Source of the DNA: Nocardioides sp. zg-1308
Lineage (GTDB): Bacteria > Actinomycetota > Actinomycetes > Propionibacteriales > Nocardioidaceae
Assembly (NCBI RefSeq): GCF_013155375.1
Contig: NZ_JABJQY010000004.1
Span: 739,234-803,233, forward strand
Direction of reading: 5' to 3'
Length of the DNA: 64,000 nucleotides
Below the pieces are notes generated by a model, which worked only from the letters and a program-made list of their open reading frames with translations, did no database searches and had not been told where the DNA came from. This document shows positions 16,224 to 25,042 of this stretch, one piece after another (within the stretch, counting starts at the first letter, position 1; the number at the start of each line of letters is the position of its first letter). Position numbers and translations under genes: made by a program.

Positions 16224-17570
16224 TCAGAGGACCGGGAGCATCCGGTCGCGCTCGTAGGCGGAGACCTGTGTGCGGTACTCCTCCCACTCGGCGCGCTTGT
16301 TGCGCAGGAAGTAGTCGAAGACGTGCTCGCCGAGCGTCTCCGCGAGCAGCTCGGAGCTCTCGGCCACGTCGATGGCGTCCGACAGGCTCTTGGGCAGCGG
16401 TGCGATGCCGAGCGCCTTGCGCTCGCGCTCGGTCAGCGACCACACGTCGTCCTCGGCCTCGCGCGGCAGCTCGTAGCCCTCCTCGATCCCCCGCATGCCG
16501 GCCGCCAGGACGACCGCGAAGGCGAGGTAGGGGTTGCACGCAGGGTCGACCGTGCGCAGCTCGATGCGCGTCGACTGGCCCTTGTTGGGCTTGTACATCG
16601 GCACGCGGATCATCGCCGAGCGGTTGTTGTGGCCCCAGCAGATCGACGAGGGGGCCTCGCCGCCGCCGAGCAGGCGCTTGTAGGAGTTCACCCACTGGTT
16701 GGTGACCACGCTGATCTCGCTCGCGTGGCGCAGGATCCCGGCGATGAACTGCCGGCCCGTCTTCGACAGCTGGTACTGCGCACCGGCCTCGAAGAAGGCG
16801 TTGCGGTCGCCCTCGAAGAGCGACACGTGCGTGTGCATGCCCGACCCGGGGTGCGTGGTGAACGGCTTGGGCATGAAGGAGGCCCAGATGTCCTGGCCCA
16901 GCGCGACCTCACGGATCACGGTGCGGAAGGTCATGATGTTGTCGGCGGTCGTCAGCGCGTCGGCGTAGCGCAGGTCGATCTCCTGCTGGCCGGGTCCGCC
17001 CTCGTGGTGGCTGAACTCCACCGAGATGCCCATCGCCTCGAGCATCGTGATCGCCTCGCGGCGGAAGTCCGCGCCCCGCGACTGGGCGGTGTGGTCGAAG
17101 AAGCCGCTGCGGTCGACCGGCTCGGGCTCGTCGCCCTTCCCGGGCGCGTTCTTGAACAGGTAGAACTCGATCTCGGGGTGCGTGTAGAACGTGAACCCCT
17201 GGTCGGCCGCCCGGCCCAGCGTGCGCTTGAGGACGTGGCGCGGGTCGGCGTACGACGGGCTGCCGTCGGGCATCACGATGTCGCAGAACATCCGGGCCGT
17301 CGCCGGGCCGCCGTCGTCCCCCGTGCGCCAGGGCAGGATCTGGAACGTCGAGGCGTCGGGGTGCGCGAGCATGTCGGACTCGTAGACGCGGGCGAAGCCC
17401 TCGATGGCCGAGCCGTCGAACCCGATGCCCTCCTCGAAGGCGTTCTCGAGCTCGGCCGGCGCCACGCTCACGCTCTTGAGGAAGCCGAGCACGTCGGTGA
17501 ACCACAGCCGGACGAACCGGACGTCACGCTCCTCGAGCGCGCGGAGTACGAAGTCCTCTTGCTTGCCCAT
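16224..17570 (-). CDS. glnA: Glutamine synthetase type I, GlnA2-like
   Basis: 448 residues, shorter than the main GlnA of about 470-478. GS marks include GFDGSAIEGF near 49, the metal-site PEIEFYLFK near 132, HHEGGPGQQEID near 190, NRSAMIRVP near 318 and RTVDPACNPY near 340. The residue aligning with the adenylylated Tyr is Y366 in EGYELP. In mycobacteria the same glnE-glnA2 pairing occurs. Some actinobacterial GlnA2 proteins act on polyamines rather than ammonia, so glutamine synthesis is likely but not certain. TAGGCT ends 6 bases before the ATG, predicting a leaderless mRNA. Confidence 0.9.
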   Translation of the reverse strand: MGKQEDFVLRALEERDVRFVRLWFTDVLGFLKSVSVAPAELENAFEEGIGFDGSAIEGFARVYESDMLAHPDASTFQILPWRTGDDGGPATARMFCDIVMPDGSPSYADPRHVLKRTLGRAADQGFTFYTHPEIEFYLFKNAPGKGDEPEPVDRSGFFDHTAQSRGADFRREAITMLEAMGISVEFSHHEGGPGQQEIDLRYADALTTADNIMTFRTVIREVALGQDIWASFMPKPFTTHPGSGMHTHVSLFEGDRNAFFEAGAQYQLSKTGRQFIAGILRHASEISVVTNQWVNSYKRLLGGGEAPSSICWGHNNRSAMIRVPMYKPNKGQSTRIELRTVDPACNPYLAFAVVLAAGMRGIEEGYELPREAEDDVWSLTERERKALGIAPLPKSLSDAIDVAESSELLAETLGEHVFDYFLRNKRAEWEEYRTQVSAYERDRMLPVL

Positions 17571-17693
17571 GGCTGCAGCCTAGGGGGACGGCCGGTGCCC
17601 CACGCGCGGCAGGCCGAGGAGCGGTCGGTGCTAGCGTCGCGAGACCAGCCGCCCGACTCGGGCCCGCTCACCACGGGAAAGGGACGCTGCTCG

Positions 17694-19097
17694 ATGAGCC
17701 ACCCCCAGGACCAGTCCGACCCCCACTCCGGCGCCACTCGCCGCGACCTCTCCACGCCGACGGTCCCCGACGACTTCCTCGTCGCCCACCTCGCCGAGGA
17801 GACCCGGCGCCGCGCCCGATCGGCCCACGCCCCGGGGGCCACCACCGCTGGCGCCGACCCCGACCTGCTCGCGGCGCTCCGCGACGCCGTCGACGACCTG
17901 GGACCGGTGCTGCTGGCGGCCAGCCACGACCTCTCCGAGCACCCCGAGGTGTCGTTCGAGGAGCACCGCTCGGCCGCCGCGCTGGCCGACCTCGTCGAGG
18001 GCCGCGGCATCGAGGTGGTGCGCGAGGCGCACGGGCTGCCGACCGCGCTCCGGGCGGAGACCGGCGACCCCGGAGGGCCGACGATCGCTGTGCTGTCGGA
18101 GTACGACGCGCTGCCGGGCATCGGCCACGGGTGCGGGCACAACGTCATCGCCACCGCCGGGCTGGGCGCGTTCCTGGCCCTCGCCGCGGTCGGCGACCGG
18201 CTGCCGGGGCGCGTCGTCTGGCTCGGCACGCCCGCCGAGGAGGGCGGCGGCGGCAAGGAGATCATGGCCGGCCACGGCGCCTTCGACGGTGTCGACGCGG
18301 CGCTGATGGTGCACCCCTTCACCTACGACATCGCCGACCCGCTCTTCCTGGGCCGCCGCCAGCTGCGGGCCACCTTCACCGGCGTCACGTCCCACGCCTC
18401 CGCCCAGCCCTTCATGGGCCGCAACGCGCTCGACGCGGTGAACCTGATGTACACCGGCGTCGGGCTGCACCGCCAGCAGATGCCGCCCACCGACCGGGTG
18501 CACGGCGTGGTGACCGCGGGCGGCGAGCGGCCCAACGTCATCCCCGAGCACGCCGAGATGCTCTTCTACCTCCGCAGCGAGCACCCGGAGGGCCTGGCCG
18601 TGCTCAGCGACCGCCTCGCCGACATCGCCCGCGGCGCGGCGCTGATGACCGGCTGCGGCGTCACGCTGGCATGGGACGAGGCGCCGGCCTACCTGCCCGT
18701 GCGCGGCAACGGCCCCCTGGCCGCCGCGTGGACGACCCGCTACGGCGAGCGGGGACGTACGGTCCTGCCGCCGGAGGTGGTGCCGCGGATGTTCGCCGGG
18801 TCCACCGACTTCGGCAACGTCTCCTACCGCATGCCCGGTGTGCACGCGATGGTCCGGATCACCGACGCGGACCTGTCGCTGCACACCCGCGAGTTCGCCG
18901 AGGCCGCGGTCAGCGCCGAGGCCGACCAGGTGGTGCTCGACTCGGCGTGGGCGCTCGCCGCCGTCAGCGCCGACTGGCTGAGCGACCCCGAGCTGCGCCG
19001 CACCGCCGCGGACGACTTCGAGGCGGCCGGCGGGCCGGTCGACGTCCCGTCCTACTTCGGCCCCACCTCGGCCGCACCCGCAGGGGGTGAGCGATGA
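17694..19097 (+). CDS. abgB: M20 amidohydrolase, AbgB-like aminobenzoyl-glutamate/dipeptide hydrolase
   Basis: 467 residues of the M20D/amidohydrolase family. Metal-binding and catalytic segments are SEYDALPGIGHGCGHN near 122, GTPAEEGGGGKEIM near 179, the VHPF segment near 206 and STDFGNVSYRMPG near 365. The lid domain begins at GVTSHASAQP. Coupling to an AbgT transporter by an ATGA overlap suggests it cleaves imported p-aminobenzoyl-glutamate or similar acyl-amino acids. The ATG at 17694 has a GGGAAAGGGA Shine-Dalgarno; a TAGCGT -10 lies about 55 bases upstream. The first 50 residues are not conserved. Confidence 0.85.
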   Translation: MSHPQDQSDPHSGATRRDLSTPTVPDDFLVAHLAEETRRRARSAHAPGATTAGADPDLLAALRDAVDDLGPVLLAASHDLSEHPEVSFEEHRSAAALADLVEGRGIEVVREAHGLPTALRAETGDPGGPTIAVLSEYDALPGIGHGCGHNVIATAGLGAFLALAAVGDRLPGRVVWLGTPAEEGGGGKEIMAGHGAFDGVDAALMVHPFTYDIADPLFLGRRQLRATFTGVTSHASAQPFMGRNALDAVNLMYTGVGLHRQQMPPTDRVHGVVTAGGERPNVIPEHAEMLFYLRSEHPEGLAVLSDRLADIARGAALMTGCGVTLAWDEAPAYLPVRGNGPLAAAWTTRYGERGRTVLPPEVVPRMFAGSTDFGNVSYRMPGVHAMVRITDADLSLHTREFAEAAVSAEADQVVLDSAWALAAVSADWLSDPELRRTAADDFEAAGGPVDVPSYFGPTSAAPAGGER

Positions 19098-20701
19098 CCA
19101 CCACGACGATGTCGCGCACGGACCGGGCCCTCGCCGCCGTCGAGCGGGTCGGCAACCGGCTGCCGGACCCGTTCCTGCTGTTCCTCGGCCTCTTCCTGGT
19201 GGTGGGGGTCATCTCGACCGTCCTGCAGCTCGCGGGCACCGCGGTGACCATCCCGGGCACCGACGAGGAGACCGCGGTGCGCGGGCTCTTCACCGGTGAG
19301 GGGCTGGCCTGGCTCACGGTCAACCTCGGTGCCAACTTCATCGGCTTCCCGCCGCTCGTCACCGTCGTGACGATCCTGCTGGCGGTCACGGTGGCCGAGC
19401 GCTCGGGCCTGCTGTCGGCCGCGATCCGCGCGAGCCTCGGGTCCGCGCCGCGGTGGCTGCTGCCCTACGCCGTCGGGTTCGTCGGGGTGAGCGCGTCGGT
19501 GATGGCCGACGCCGCCTTCATCGTCGTGCCGCCCCTGGCCGCGATGGTCTTCAAGGCCGCCGGCCGGCACCCGCTCGCCGGCCTGGTGGGCGGCTTCGCC
19601 GCGGTCGGCGCCGGCTACTCCACCTCGGTCGTGGTGACCAGCCTCGACGCCCTCTTCGCCGGCATCACCAACGCGGTGACGGAAGGCCTGCCGGACGCGG
19701 GCGCGACGGTCACCCCGGTCTCCAACCTCTACTTCAACATCGTCTCCGCGCTCGTGCTCGCACTGGTCGCCGGCATCGTGATCGACCGGCTCGTCGAGCC
19801 CCGGCTGGTGCGCGAGGGCGCCCCCACCGACATGGTGGCGGCCGAGGACGAGGCGACCCTCGAGCCGGGCACTGCGGAGGACGAGGACGTGGCCCCGGCC
19901 CTGCGGGCCGCGCCCACCGATCTCTCCCCCGACCTCGAGCCCGCCGAGCGGCGCGGCCTGCGCATCGCCGGACTGGTCTTCCTCGCGTTGTCGGCCCTGA
20001 TCCTGGCCGCGGTCCTGCCGGGGGGCTCGCCGTGGCGCAACGAGGACGGCAACTTCCTGCCGGAGTCACCGCTGCTCGACTCGACCGTCTTCGTCGTGTT
20101 CGTGCTGTTCCTGGGACCGGCCCTGGCGTACGGCTTCGTGAGCGGCTCGCTGCGCCGTGCCGCCGACGTGCCGAAGGTGATGGCCCTCGGCATCAAGGAC
20201 ATGGCGGCGTTCATCGTCCTGGCCTTCATGCTCGGCCAGTTCATCGCCCTCTTCAACTGGAGCAACGTCGGCTCCGCGCTCGCCGTCACCGGCGCCAACG
20301 GGCTGGAGTCGATCGGCCTCACGGGCTACCCCGCGATCATCGGCTTCATCCTGCTGGCCTCGGTGCTCAACCTGTTCATCGTCAGCGGCTCGTCGATGTG
20401 GACGCTGATGGGGGCCGTGTTCGTGCCCCTCTTCGCGCTCCTCGGCTACGAGCCGGGCTTCGTGCAGGCGGCGTTCCGGGTGGGCGACTCCGCCACGCAG
20501 GTCATCACGCCGATGAACCCCTACATCTGGATCTTCCTGGTGATGCTCAAGCGCTACGAGCCCGAGGCGGGGCTCGGCACCGTCATCTCCCGGATGATCC
20601 CGTTCGTGGTGCCGTTCTGGATCTCCTGGGTGGCGGTCCTGACGGTCTTCTACCTCACCGGCGCCGACGTCGGGCCCGGTGTGGGGATCCGCATCGAGTG
20701 A
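19094..20701 (+). CDS. abgT: AbgT-family transporter
   Basis: 535 residues with a long run of membrane spans. Family features are NRLPDPFLLFLGLFL at the N-terminus, GFPPLVTVV near 76, the symmetric GYSTSVVV near 176, SGSSMWTLMG near 431 and GDSATQVITPMNPY near 461. AbgT proteins carry p-aminobenzoyl-glutamate or act as drug efflux pumps. Coupling to the AbgB-like hydrolase favours uptake of an amidated substrate. A hydrophilic loop of about 70 acidic residues lies between the two halves. A hairpin terminator follows 38 bases after the stop. Confidence 0.88.
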   Translation: MTTTTMSRTDRALAAVERVGNRLPDPFLLFLGLFLVVGVISTVLQLAGTAVTIPGTDEETAVRGLFTGEGLAWLTVNLGANFIGFPPLVTVVTILLAVTVAERSGLLSAAIRASLGSAPRWLLPYAVGFVGVSASVMADAAFIVVPPLAAMVFKAAGRHPLAGLVGGFAAVGAGYSTSVVVTSLDALFAGITNAVTEGLPDAGATVTPVSNLYFNIVSALVLALVAGIVIDRLVEPRLVREGAPTDMVAAEDEATLEPGTAEDEDVAPALRAAPTDLSPDLEPAERRGLRIAGLVFLALSALILAAVLPGGSPWRNEDGNFLPESPLLDSTVFVVFVLFLGPALAYGFVSGSLRRAADVPKVMALGIKDMAAFIVLAFMLGQFIALFNWSNVGSALAVTGANGLESIGLTGYPAIIGFILLASVLNLFIVSGSSMWTLMGAVFVPLFALLGYEPGFVQAAFRVGDSATQVITPMNPYIWIFLVMLKRYEPEAGLGTVISRMIPFVVPFWISWVAVLTVFYLTGADVGPGVGIRIE

Positions 20702-20739
20702 CGCCCTGCCCGGTGAGCGTCCATCACGGGATGGCGCCG

Positions 20740-20783
20740 GATGGGCACGTCCCTCGGTCAGTCGACCCAGGGAGGTGCCCATC
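20740..20783. terminator. Bidirectional hairpin between abgT and the next gene
   Basis: A 15-bp stem with one mismatch (20740-20754 with 20769-20783) closes a 14-base loop. It lies between convergent genes and can end transcription from both sides. Confidence 0.72.
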
Positions 20784-20834
20784 GGCCCGCATACCGTGGT
20801 GGAGCAGCGCCGGCGGGAGTCGTACGACCGTCGG

Positions 20835-21455
20835 TCACCGGCAGATGTTGACGTCCTGCGAGCCGAGCACGCCGTCGACGACCTCGCGCATCTCGCCGAT
20901 CCAGCTCTCGGTGGTGGGCACGAACGCGATGCTGCCCGGGACGCGCTTCCGCGCGCCGTCCACCTCGACCTCCTCGACGACGAGCGGGACCGTCACGTCA
21001 GGACGGCGTACGCCCTCCCAGCACGCGGACGCCCGACGCTTCTTCACCGCCTCCTCGAGGGTGACGGCGTCGCCGACGCGCTCGCCGTCGTAGCGGAAGG
21101 CCACGGTGGTGCGATAGCCGGTGAAGCCCTCCCACGGCGCCTTCACCGCCACCGACATCCCCCAGGTGCGCTTGGTGGGGATGTCGAAGGTGACGGACCC
21201 GTCGCGGACCGTGCGCGTCCGTGAGCTCCAGACGTGCACGACGTCGGCGTCGAGGGTGCTGCGGGCGTTGCTGAGCTGGATCTCGCAGCCCTCGCAGTCG
21301 TCGACGGTGAAGGTCAGCTGGGTGCGCGCCGCGGCGGCCCGCTGGTCCGACCGGGCGGACTCGGCGGGGCCTGCGGTCGCGGCGGTCGGCAGGGTGGTGG
21401 CGAGGAGGGCGACGGCCGTGAGGGCCGTGCCGATCAGGGTGGTGCGGATGGTCAT
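20835..21455 (-). CDS. Secreted protein of unknown family
   Basis: 206 residues. A standard signal peptide is present: MTIRTTLIG, a hydrophobic core to about residue 24, and a likely cleavage after ATAGPA. Early in the mature part is a DDCEGCEIQL stretch with two Cys three apart, and there is a third Cys in ACWEG and a fourth near the end (NICR), so two disulfides are possible. The rest looks beta-rich. I recognise no family. It belongs to a group of small exported proteins round the two-component system that follows. Start at 21455 with a GGAAGCAGAGAG leader. Confidence 0.68.
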   Translation of the reverse strand: MTIRTTLIGTALTAVALLATTLPTAATAGPAESARSDQRAAAARTQLTFTVDDCEGCEIQLSNARSTLDADVVHVWSSRTRTVRDGSVTFDIPTKRTWGMSVAVKAPWEGFTGYRTTVAFRYDGERVGDAVTLEEAVKKRRASACWEGVRRPDVTVPLVVEEVEVDGARKRVPGSIAFVPTTESWIGEMREVVDGVLGSQDVNICR

Positions 21456-21536
21456 CTCTCTGCTTCCGTTCGGGATGGTGTCCCCCTCAGGACGCCACAC
21501 CGCGCGGCGAGGTTGCACCTGATTTTCGTGTACGGC

Positions 21537-21971
21537 TCAGTCGTCGGCGCCGAGGGTGTTGCGCTCGAGCTCGGCGAGCGTGGGCCGACCCCGGTTGCAG
21601 AACACCTCGAGGTCCACCGACCGGCTACCGTCGCTGAAGACCGCGTCCACGTCGTCGTCCGGGCCCTTCTCCCAGCTGACGACGTCCCACCCGGCCGCCT
21701 CGTCGGGACGGACGCCGACGCCGTACGCCCAGGTGTCGCGGCACTCGACGACGAAGGCGCCCCACTCACCGGCGATCTCGTCGCGGACCCGCGGCGCCCC
21801 CGCGGGCGGCGAGGACGGCGGCGCGACGGAGTCGTCGCGCATCACCTCGTCGCCCACCGGCCCGCGGTCGCGGATGGTCGCGCCGACGGTCGACACCGCG
21901 AGGACGCCGACGAGCACGGCGACGGTGGTCGTGACGGCCCACAGGCCCACGAGCAGCATCCGACGTCTCAC
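21537..21971 (-). CDS. Membrane-anchored extracytoplasmic protein, unknown
   Basis: 144 residues. Residues 5-33 form one membrane helix after a short basic head (RRRM), followed by an extracytoplasmic domain with a Pro/Ser-rich linker near 45-60. The domain holds VVECRDTWAYGVG and EVFCNRGRP, one Cys in each, which could pair. There is no clear lipobox and no family I can name. The GTG at 21971 faces the response regulator gene across a 112-base divergent gap, so a shared promoter region and a role in signal sensing are plausible. Confidence 0.62.
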   Translation of the reverse strand: MRRRMLLVGLWAVTTTVAVLVGVLAVSTVGATIRDRGPVGDEVMRDDSVAPPSSPPAGAPRVRDEIAGEWGAFVVECRDTWAYGVGVRPDEAAGWDVVSWEKGPDDDVDAVFSDGSRSVDLEVFCNRGRPTLAELERNTLGADD

Positions 21972-22017
21972 CGGTCCATCGTGCCCGCTGCGAGGTCAGC
22001 GCGAGGTGAGGCGCCGG

Positions 22018-22034
22018 TTAAGGGAGCGCTAAGG
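22018..22034 (+). promoter_or_regulatory. Two (T/C)TAAGG repeats 11 bp apart before the response regulator
   Basis: TTAAGG at 22018-22023 and CTAAGG at 22029-22034 are exactly 11 bases apart, the phasing used by OmpR-family regulators. They lie in the divergent gap 50 bases before the regulator start. CTAA copies 22 bases apart also precede the small exported protein at 24936. Binding by this regulator is inferred. Confidence 0.35.
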
Positions 22035-22083
22035 CCCGTGCCGGAGGGGTGGCGCGGACCCGGTCGGGCGGTACGGTCGCGGC

Positions 22084-22776
22084 GTGGCGGAGGTGCTGAT
22101 CATCGAGGACGACGACCGGATCCGGCCGTTGCTGGTGCGGGGCCTGCGCGACTGCGGCCACACCGTGACCTCCGCGCCCACCGGCATGACGGGCCTCCAG
22201 CTCGCGGTCGACAGCAGCCCCGACCTGGTGGTGCTCGACCTCGGGTTGCCCGACGTCGACGGCACCCAGGTCCTGTCCATGCTCAGGGCCGTCAGCGCCG
22301 TGCCGGTCATCATCGCCAGCGCCAGGGCCGACGACCCGTCGCTCGTGGGCGCGCTGGACGCGGGCGCCGACGACTACGTCGTCAAGCCGTTCACCAGCGC
22401 GCAGCTCGACGCCCGCATCCGAGCCGTCCTGCGGCGCGTGGAGTCCGGACGCCGGCGACCGACGAGCATCACCGTCGGCGGCCTGTCCGTCGACCTCGCC
22501 GGGCGGCGCGTCCACCTCGACGGACAGGAGGTCGACCTCACCCCGCGCGAGTTCGACCTGCTCGCCCACCTGGCGGAGCGCCCCGGCGAGGTGGTGACCA
22601 AGCGCGACCTCCTCGTCGAGGTGTGGCGCCAGCCGTGGGGCGGGTCCGACAAGACCGTCGACGTCCACCTGTCGTGGCTGCGCCGCAAGCTCGGCGAGAC
22701 GGCGGCGGCACCGCGCTACCTGACCACGGTGCGCGGGGTCGGCGTACGCCTCGCCGCCCCCGACGAGGACGGCTGA
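22084..22776 (+). CDS. OmpR-family response regulator
   Basis: 230 residues. The receiver domain has the acidic triad EDDD at 8-11, the phospho-acceptor D52 in VVLDLGLP, a Ser/Thr switch in ASARA and the Lys in DDYVVKPF. The winged-helix DNA-binding domain follows from about 130, with PREFDLLAHLAERPGEVVTK and a VDVHLSWLRRKLG recognition helix. GTG start at 22084, 6 bases after TACGGT, which predicts a leaderless mRNA. The histidine kinase begins 1 base after the stop. Confidence 0.92.
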   Translation: MAEVLIIEDDDRIRPLLVRGLRDCGHTVTSAPTGMTGLQLAVDSSPDLVVLDLGLPDVDGTQVLSMLRAVSAVPVIIASARADDPSLVGALDAGADDYVVKPFTSAQLDARIRAVLRRVESGRRRPTSITVGGLSVDLAGRRVHLDGQEVDLTPREFDLLAHLAERPGEVVTKRDLLVEVWRQPWGGSDKTVDVHLSWLRRKLGETAAAPRYLTTVRGVGVRLAAPDEDG

Positions 22777-22777
22777 G

Positions 22778-24076
22778 GTGCGCCGCAGCCTCCTCGTCAC
22801 CGCCGCCGCGGCGATCTCGATGGTGCTGCTCGCCATGCTCGTGCCGATGGCGATCCTGGTCCGCAGCTATGCCCTCGAGGACCGGCTCGCGCGGGCCGCG
22901 CTGGAGGTGCAGGCGGTCGAGACGGTCGTGTCGGGCCAGGACGAGGGCATCGTCGGGCAGTACGTCGACAAGCTCAACCGCGACGACGAGGACCGCCAGG
23001 TCACGGTGCTCTACCCCGACGGCGTGGGCATCGGCCCGGACCCGTCCGAGGACGACAAGGTCCTCGACGCCCGCAACACCGGCCGCGCCCGGGTGGACGA
23101 CGTCGCCGGCGGCTCGCAGATCCTCGTGCCGGTGTCGCGCGGCGGCAACTCGGCCCTCCCCTCGCTGACCCCGGTCATCCGGGTGGTCGTCGCCGAGCCC
23201 GGCCTCACGTCCGTCGTCGGCCTCGCATGGGGCCTCCTGGCGGTCCTCGGCCTGACGCTGCTCGCCGGCTCCCTGGTCGTCGTGGACCGGCTCGGTCGGT
23301 CGTTCGTGCAGCCCATCCGCCGCCTCGCCGACCACACCCAGACGCTGGGCCGCTCGGGCGCCGTCCAGCCGCTCGCCTCGGTCGAGGGCCCGGCCGAGGT
23401 GCGCGAGCTCGCGGGCGCGGTCGACCGGCTGGTCGGCCGGATCCAGCTGCTCCTGGCCCGTGAGCGGGAGAACGTGGCAGACCTCTCCCACCGGCTCCGC
23501 ACCCCGGTGACGGCGCTGCGGCTGCGGGTGGAGACGGTCGCCGACGACGACCTGCGCGAGCGCCTCGGGTCGGACCTCGACTCGCTCCAGGCCACCGTCG
23601 ACGAGATCGTCCGCGAGGCCCGGCGCTCCGAGCGCGAGGGGCTCGACCCGCGCACCGACGCGGTCGCGGTGGTCACCGAGCGCGTACGCCACTGGGAACC
23701 GCTGGCCGAGGACCAGGGCCGTCCCTGGACGACCGACCTCGCCACCTCGGGACCGCTGCTGCGGGCCAGCCGCGCCGACCTGGAGGCGCTGGTCGACGTG
23801 CTGCTCGACAACGTCTTCTCCCACACGCCCGACGACGCCGCCGTACGCATCACGCTGGCCGCGTCGGACGACGGGCTCGAGCTGGTCGTGGACGATGCCG
23901 GCCCCGGCCTGCCCGCCGGGCTCGACGTCACCGGGCGCGGGGAGAGCGGCGCGGGCTCGACCGGCCTGGGGCTCTCGATCGCCGCCCGCACCGCCGAGGA
24001 CTCGGGTGGCGCCCTCGGCGCCGGTGCCTCCGACATGGGCGGAGCCCGGGTCGCCGTCACGTTGCGGACGGCCTGA
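22778..24076 (+). CDS. Sensor histidine kinase
   Basis: 432 residues. One membrane helix near 6-28, an extracytoplasmic segment of about 110 residues, and a second helix near 147-170. Then a HAMP-like linker, the DHp phospho-acceptor in LSHRLRTPV, an N-box near LLDNVFSHTP, and a G-rich lid (DDAGPGLPAG, GLGLSIAART). It would autophosphorylate and pass phosphate to the upstream regulator. The signal is unknown, but the neighbouring exported Cys-containing proteins suggest an envelope cue. GTG start. Confidence 0.9.
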   Translation: MRRSLLVTAAAAISMVLLAMLVPMAILVRSYALEDRLARAALEVQAVETVVSGQDEGIVGQYVDKLNRDDEDRQVTVLYPDGVGIGPDPSEDDKVLDARNTGRARVDDVAGGSQILVPVSRGGNSALPSLTPVIRVVVAEPGLTSVVGLAWGLLAVLGLTLLAGSLVVVDRLGRSFVQPIRRLADHTQTLGRSGAVQPLASVEGPAEVRELAGAVDRLVGRIQLLLARERENVADLSHRLRTPVTALRLRVETVADDDLRERLGSDLDSLQATVDEIVREARRSEREGLDPRTDAVAVVTERVRHWEPLAEDQGRPWTTDLATSGPLLRASRADLEALVDVLLDNVFSHTPDDAAVRITLAASDDGLELVVDDAGPGLPAGLDVTGRGESGAGSTGLGLSIAARTAEDSGGALGAGASDMGGARVAVTLRTA

Positions 24077-24102
24077 CCCAGGCTCCGGCCCGTCGGGGCG
24101 GC

Positions 24103-24489
24103 TCAGCGGAGGGTGACCTTGACCGAGCACGTCGAGCCACCGGTCGGGGTGACCGACAGCGTGAACGTGTCCGAGCCCGCGGTGTTGCGACGGAAGGTGT
24201 CGAGGTCGAGGTCGAGCTCGCCCTCGTCGTCCGCCGTCAGCACCCGGGACGTCGCGACCTTGCCGTCGTGGCGGATCGCCACCCGCCACTCGCTGCCCGC
24301 ACGGGCGCGGTCGATGTCGGCGTCGACCTCGAAGCCACCGCGCTCGCGGTCGACGTTGAGCTCGAACGTCGCGCCGGCGCAGGTGCCGCGGCGCTCCACG
24401 TCGGCGCTGGCGGGGGCGGCGACCAGGACGGTGGTGCCTGCTGCTGCGGTGGCGGCCAGGGCGGCGCCGGCGATCAGGGTCTTGTTCAT
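24103..24489 (-). CDS. Small exported protein, paralogue of the next one
   Basis: 128 residues. Signal peptide MNKTLIAGAALAATAAAGTT with likely cleavage after ASA near 29. The mature protein begins with RGTCAGATFELNVD and ends STCSVKV, giving two Cys that could form a disulfide, with a beta-rich middle. The RGTC-GAT-EL start is shared with the gene upstream (24553-24936), so the two are tandem paralogues. No known family recognised. Probably the second gene of a two-gene unit, 63 bases after its paralogue. Confidence 0.72.
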   Translation of the reverse strand: MNKTLIAGAALAATAAAGTTVLVAAPASADVERRGTCAGATFELNVDRERGGFEVDADIDRARAGSEWRVAIRHDGKVATSRVLTADDEGELDLDLDTFRRNTAGSDTFTLSVTPTGGSTCSVKVTLR

Positions 24490-24552
24490 GGCTGTTCTCC
24501 TCGGGTGGGGTGGATCTGGGGTGGGTGGAGCTGGGGTCAGTGCTCAGGCAGC

Positions 24553-24936
24553 TCAGGCGCCGAGGGTGGCCGTGCAGGCCTCGCCCTCGGCGGGGGTGAA
24601 GGTGACGGTCCAGGTGGCGTCGCCGGGGGTGCCCGAGCTGTAGGCGTCGACGTCGATCTCGCCGTCCTCGTCCGTGGTGCGGGAGCCGGCCAGCAGCGAC
24701 GCGTCGTCGCGGGACAGCTCGATGTCCCACTCCTCGCCGGGGCCGGCGGACTGCAGCTCGGCGCTCACCTCGGTGCCGTCGTCCTCGGCCTCGGCGCTGA
24801 GCTCCCAGGTGGCGCCGCCGCACGTGCCGCGCTCCGACGTCTGGGCCTCGACCTGGCTGTCGACCGCCCACCAGGCTCCGAGACCGACCACGACCGCTGC
24901 TGCGGCCGCACCGCCGATGACTGCCTTCTTCTGCAC
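24553..24936 (-). CDS. Small anchored or exported protein, tandem paralogue
   Basis: 127 residues. A hydrophobic N-terminus (KKAVIGGAAAAAVVVGLGAWW) can be a signal or an anchor. The mature part begins RGTCGGATWELS and contains EACTATL near the end, so both Cys of the paralogue are kept. It is strongly acidic. The GTG at 24936 follows a GAGGAGGAGG Shine-Dalgarno by 4 bases and decides the start; the 31 residues possible upstream are discarded. Promoter-side CTAA repeats resemble those before the two-component system. Confidence 0.7.
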   Translation of the reverse strand: MQKKAVIGGAAAAAVVVGLGAWWAVDSQVEAQTSERGTCGGATWELSAEAEDDGTEVSAELQSAGPGEEWDIELSRDDASLLAGSRTTDEDGEIDVDAYSSGTPGDATWTVTFTPAEGEACTATLGA

Positions 24937-24997
24937 GATTCCTCCTCCTCGTCCGACGCCGCTCGGCGTCATGACAGGAAGGCTCGTGCAGGAGCGG

Positions 24998-25023
24998 CTA
25001 ACCCCGCTCCAGCCCGGTGCTAA
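24998..25023 (-). promoter_or_regulatory. CTAA repeats 22 bp apart upstream of the small exported protein pair
   Basis: CTAA at 24998-25001 and 25020-25023 are two helical turns (22 bases) apart, about 60-85 bases before the GTG at 24936. The second reads GCTAAGGGC, close to the CTAAGGCC before the response regulator. A common operator is inferred. Confidence 0.3.
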
Positions 25024-25042
25024 GGGCACGCAAAGGCTGCTG

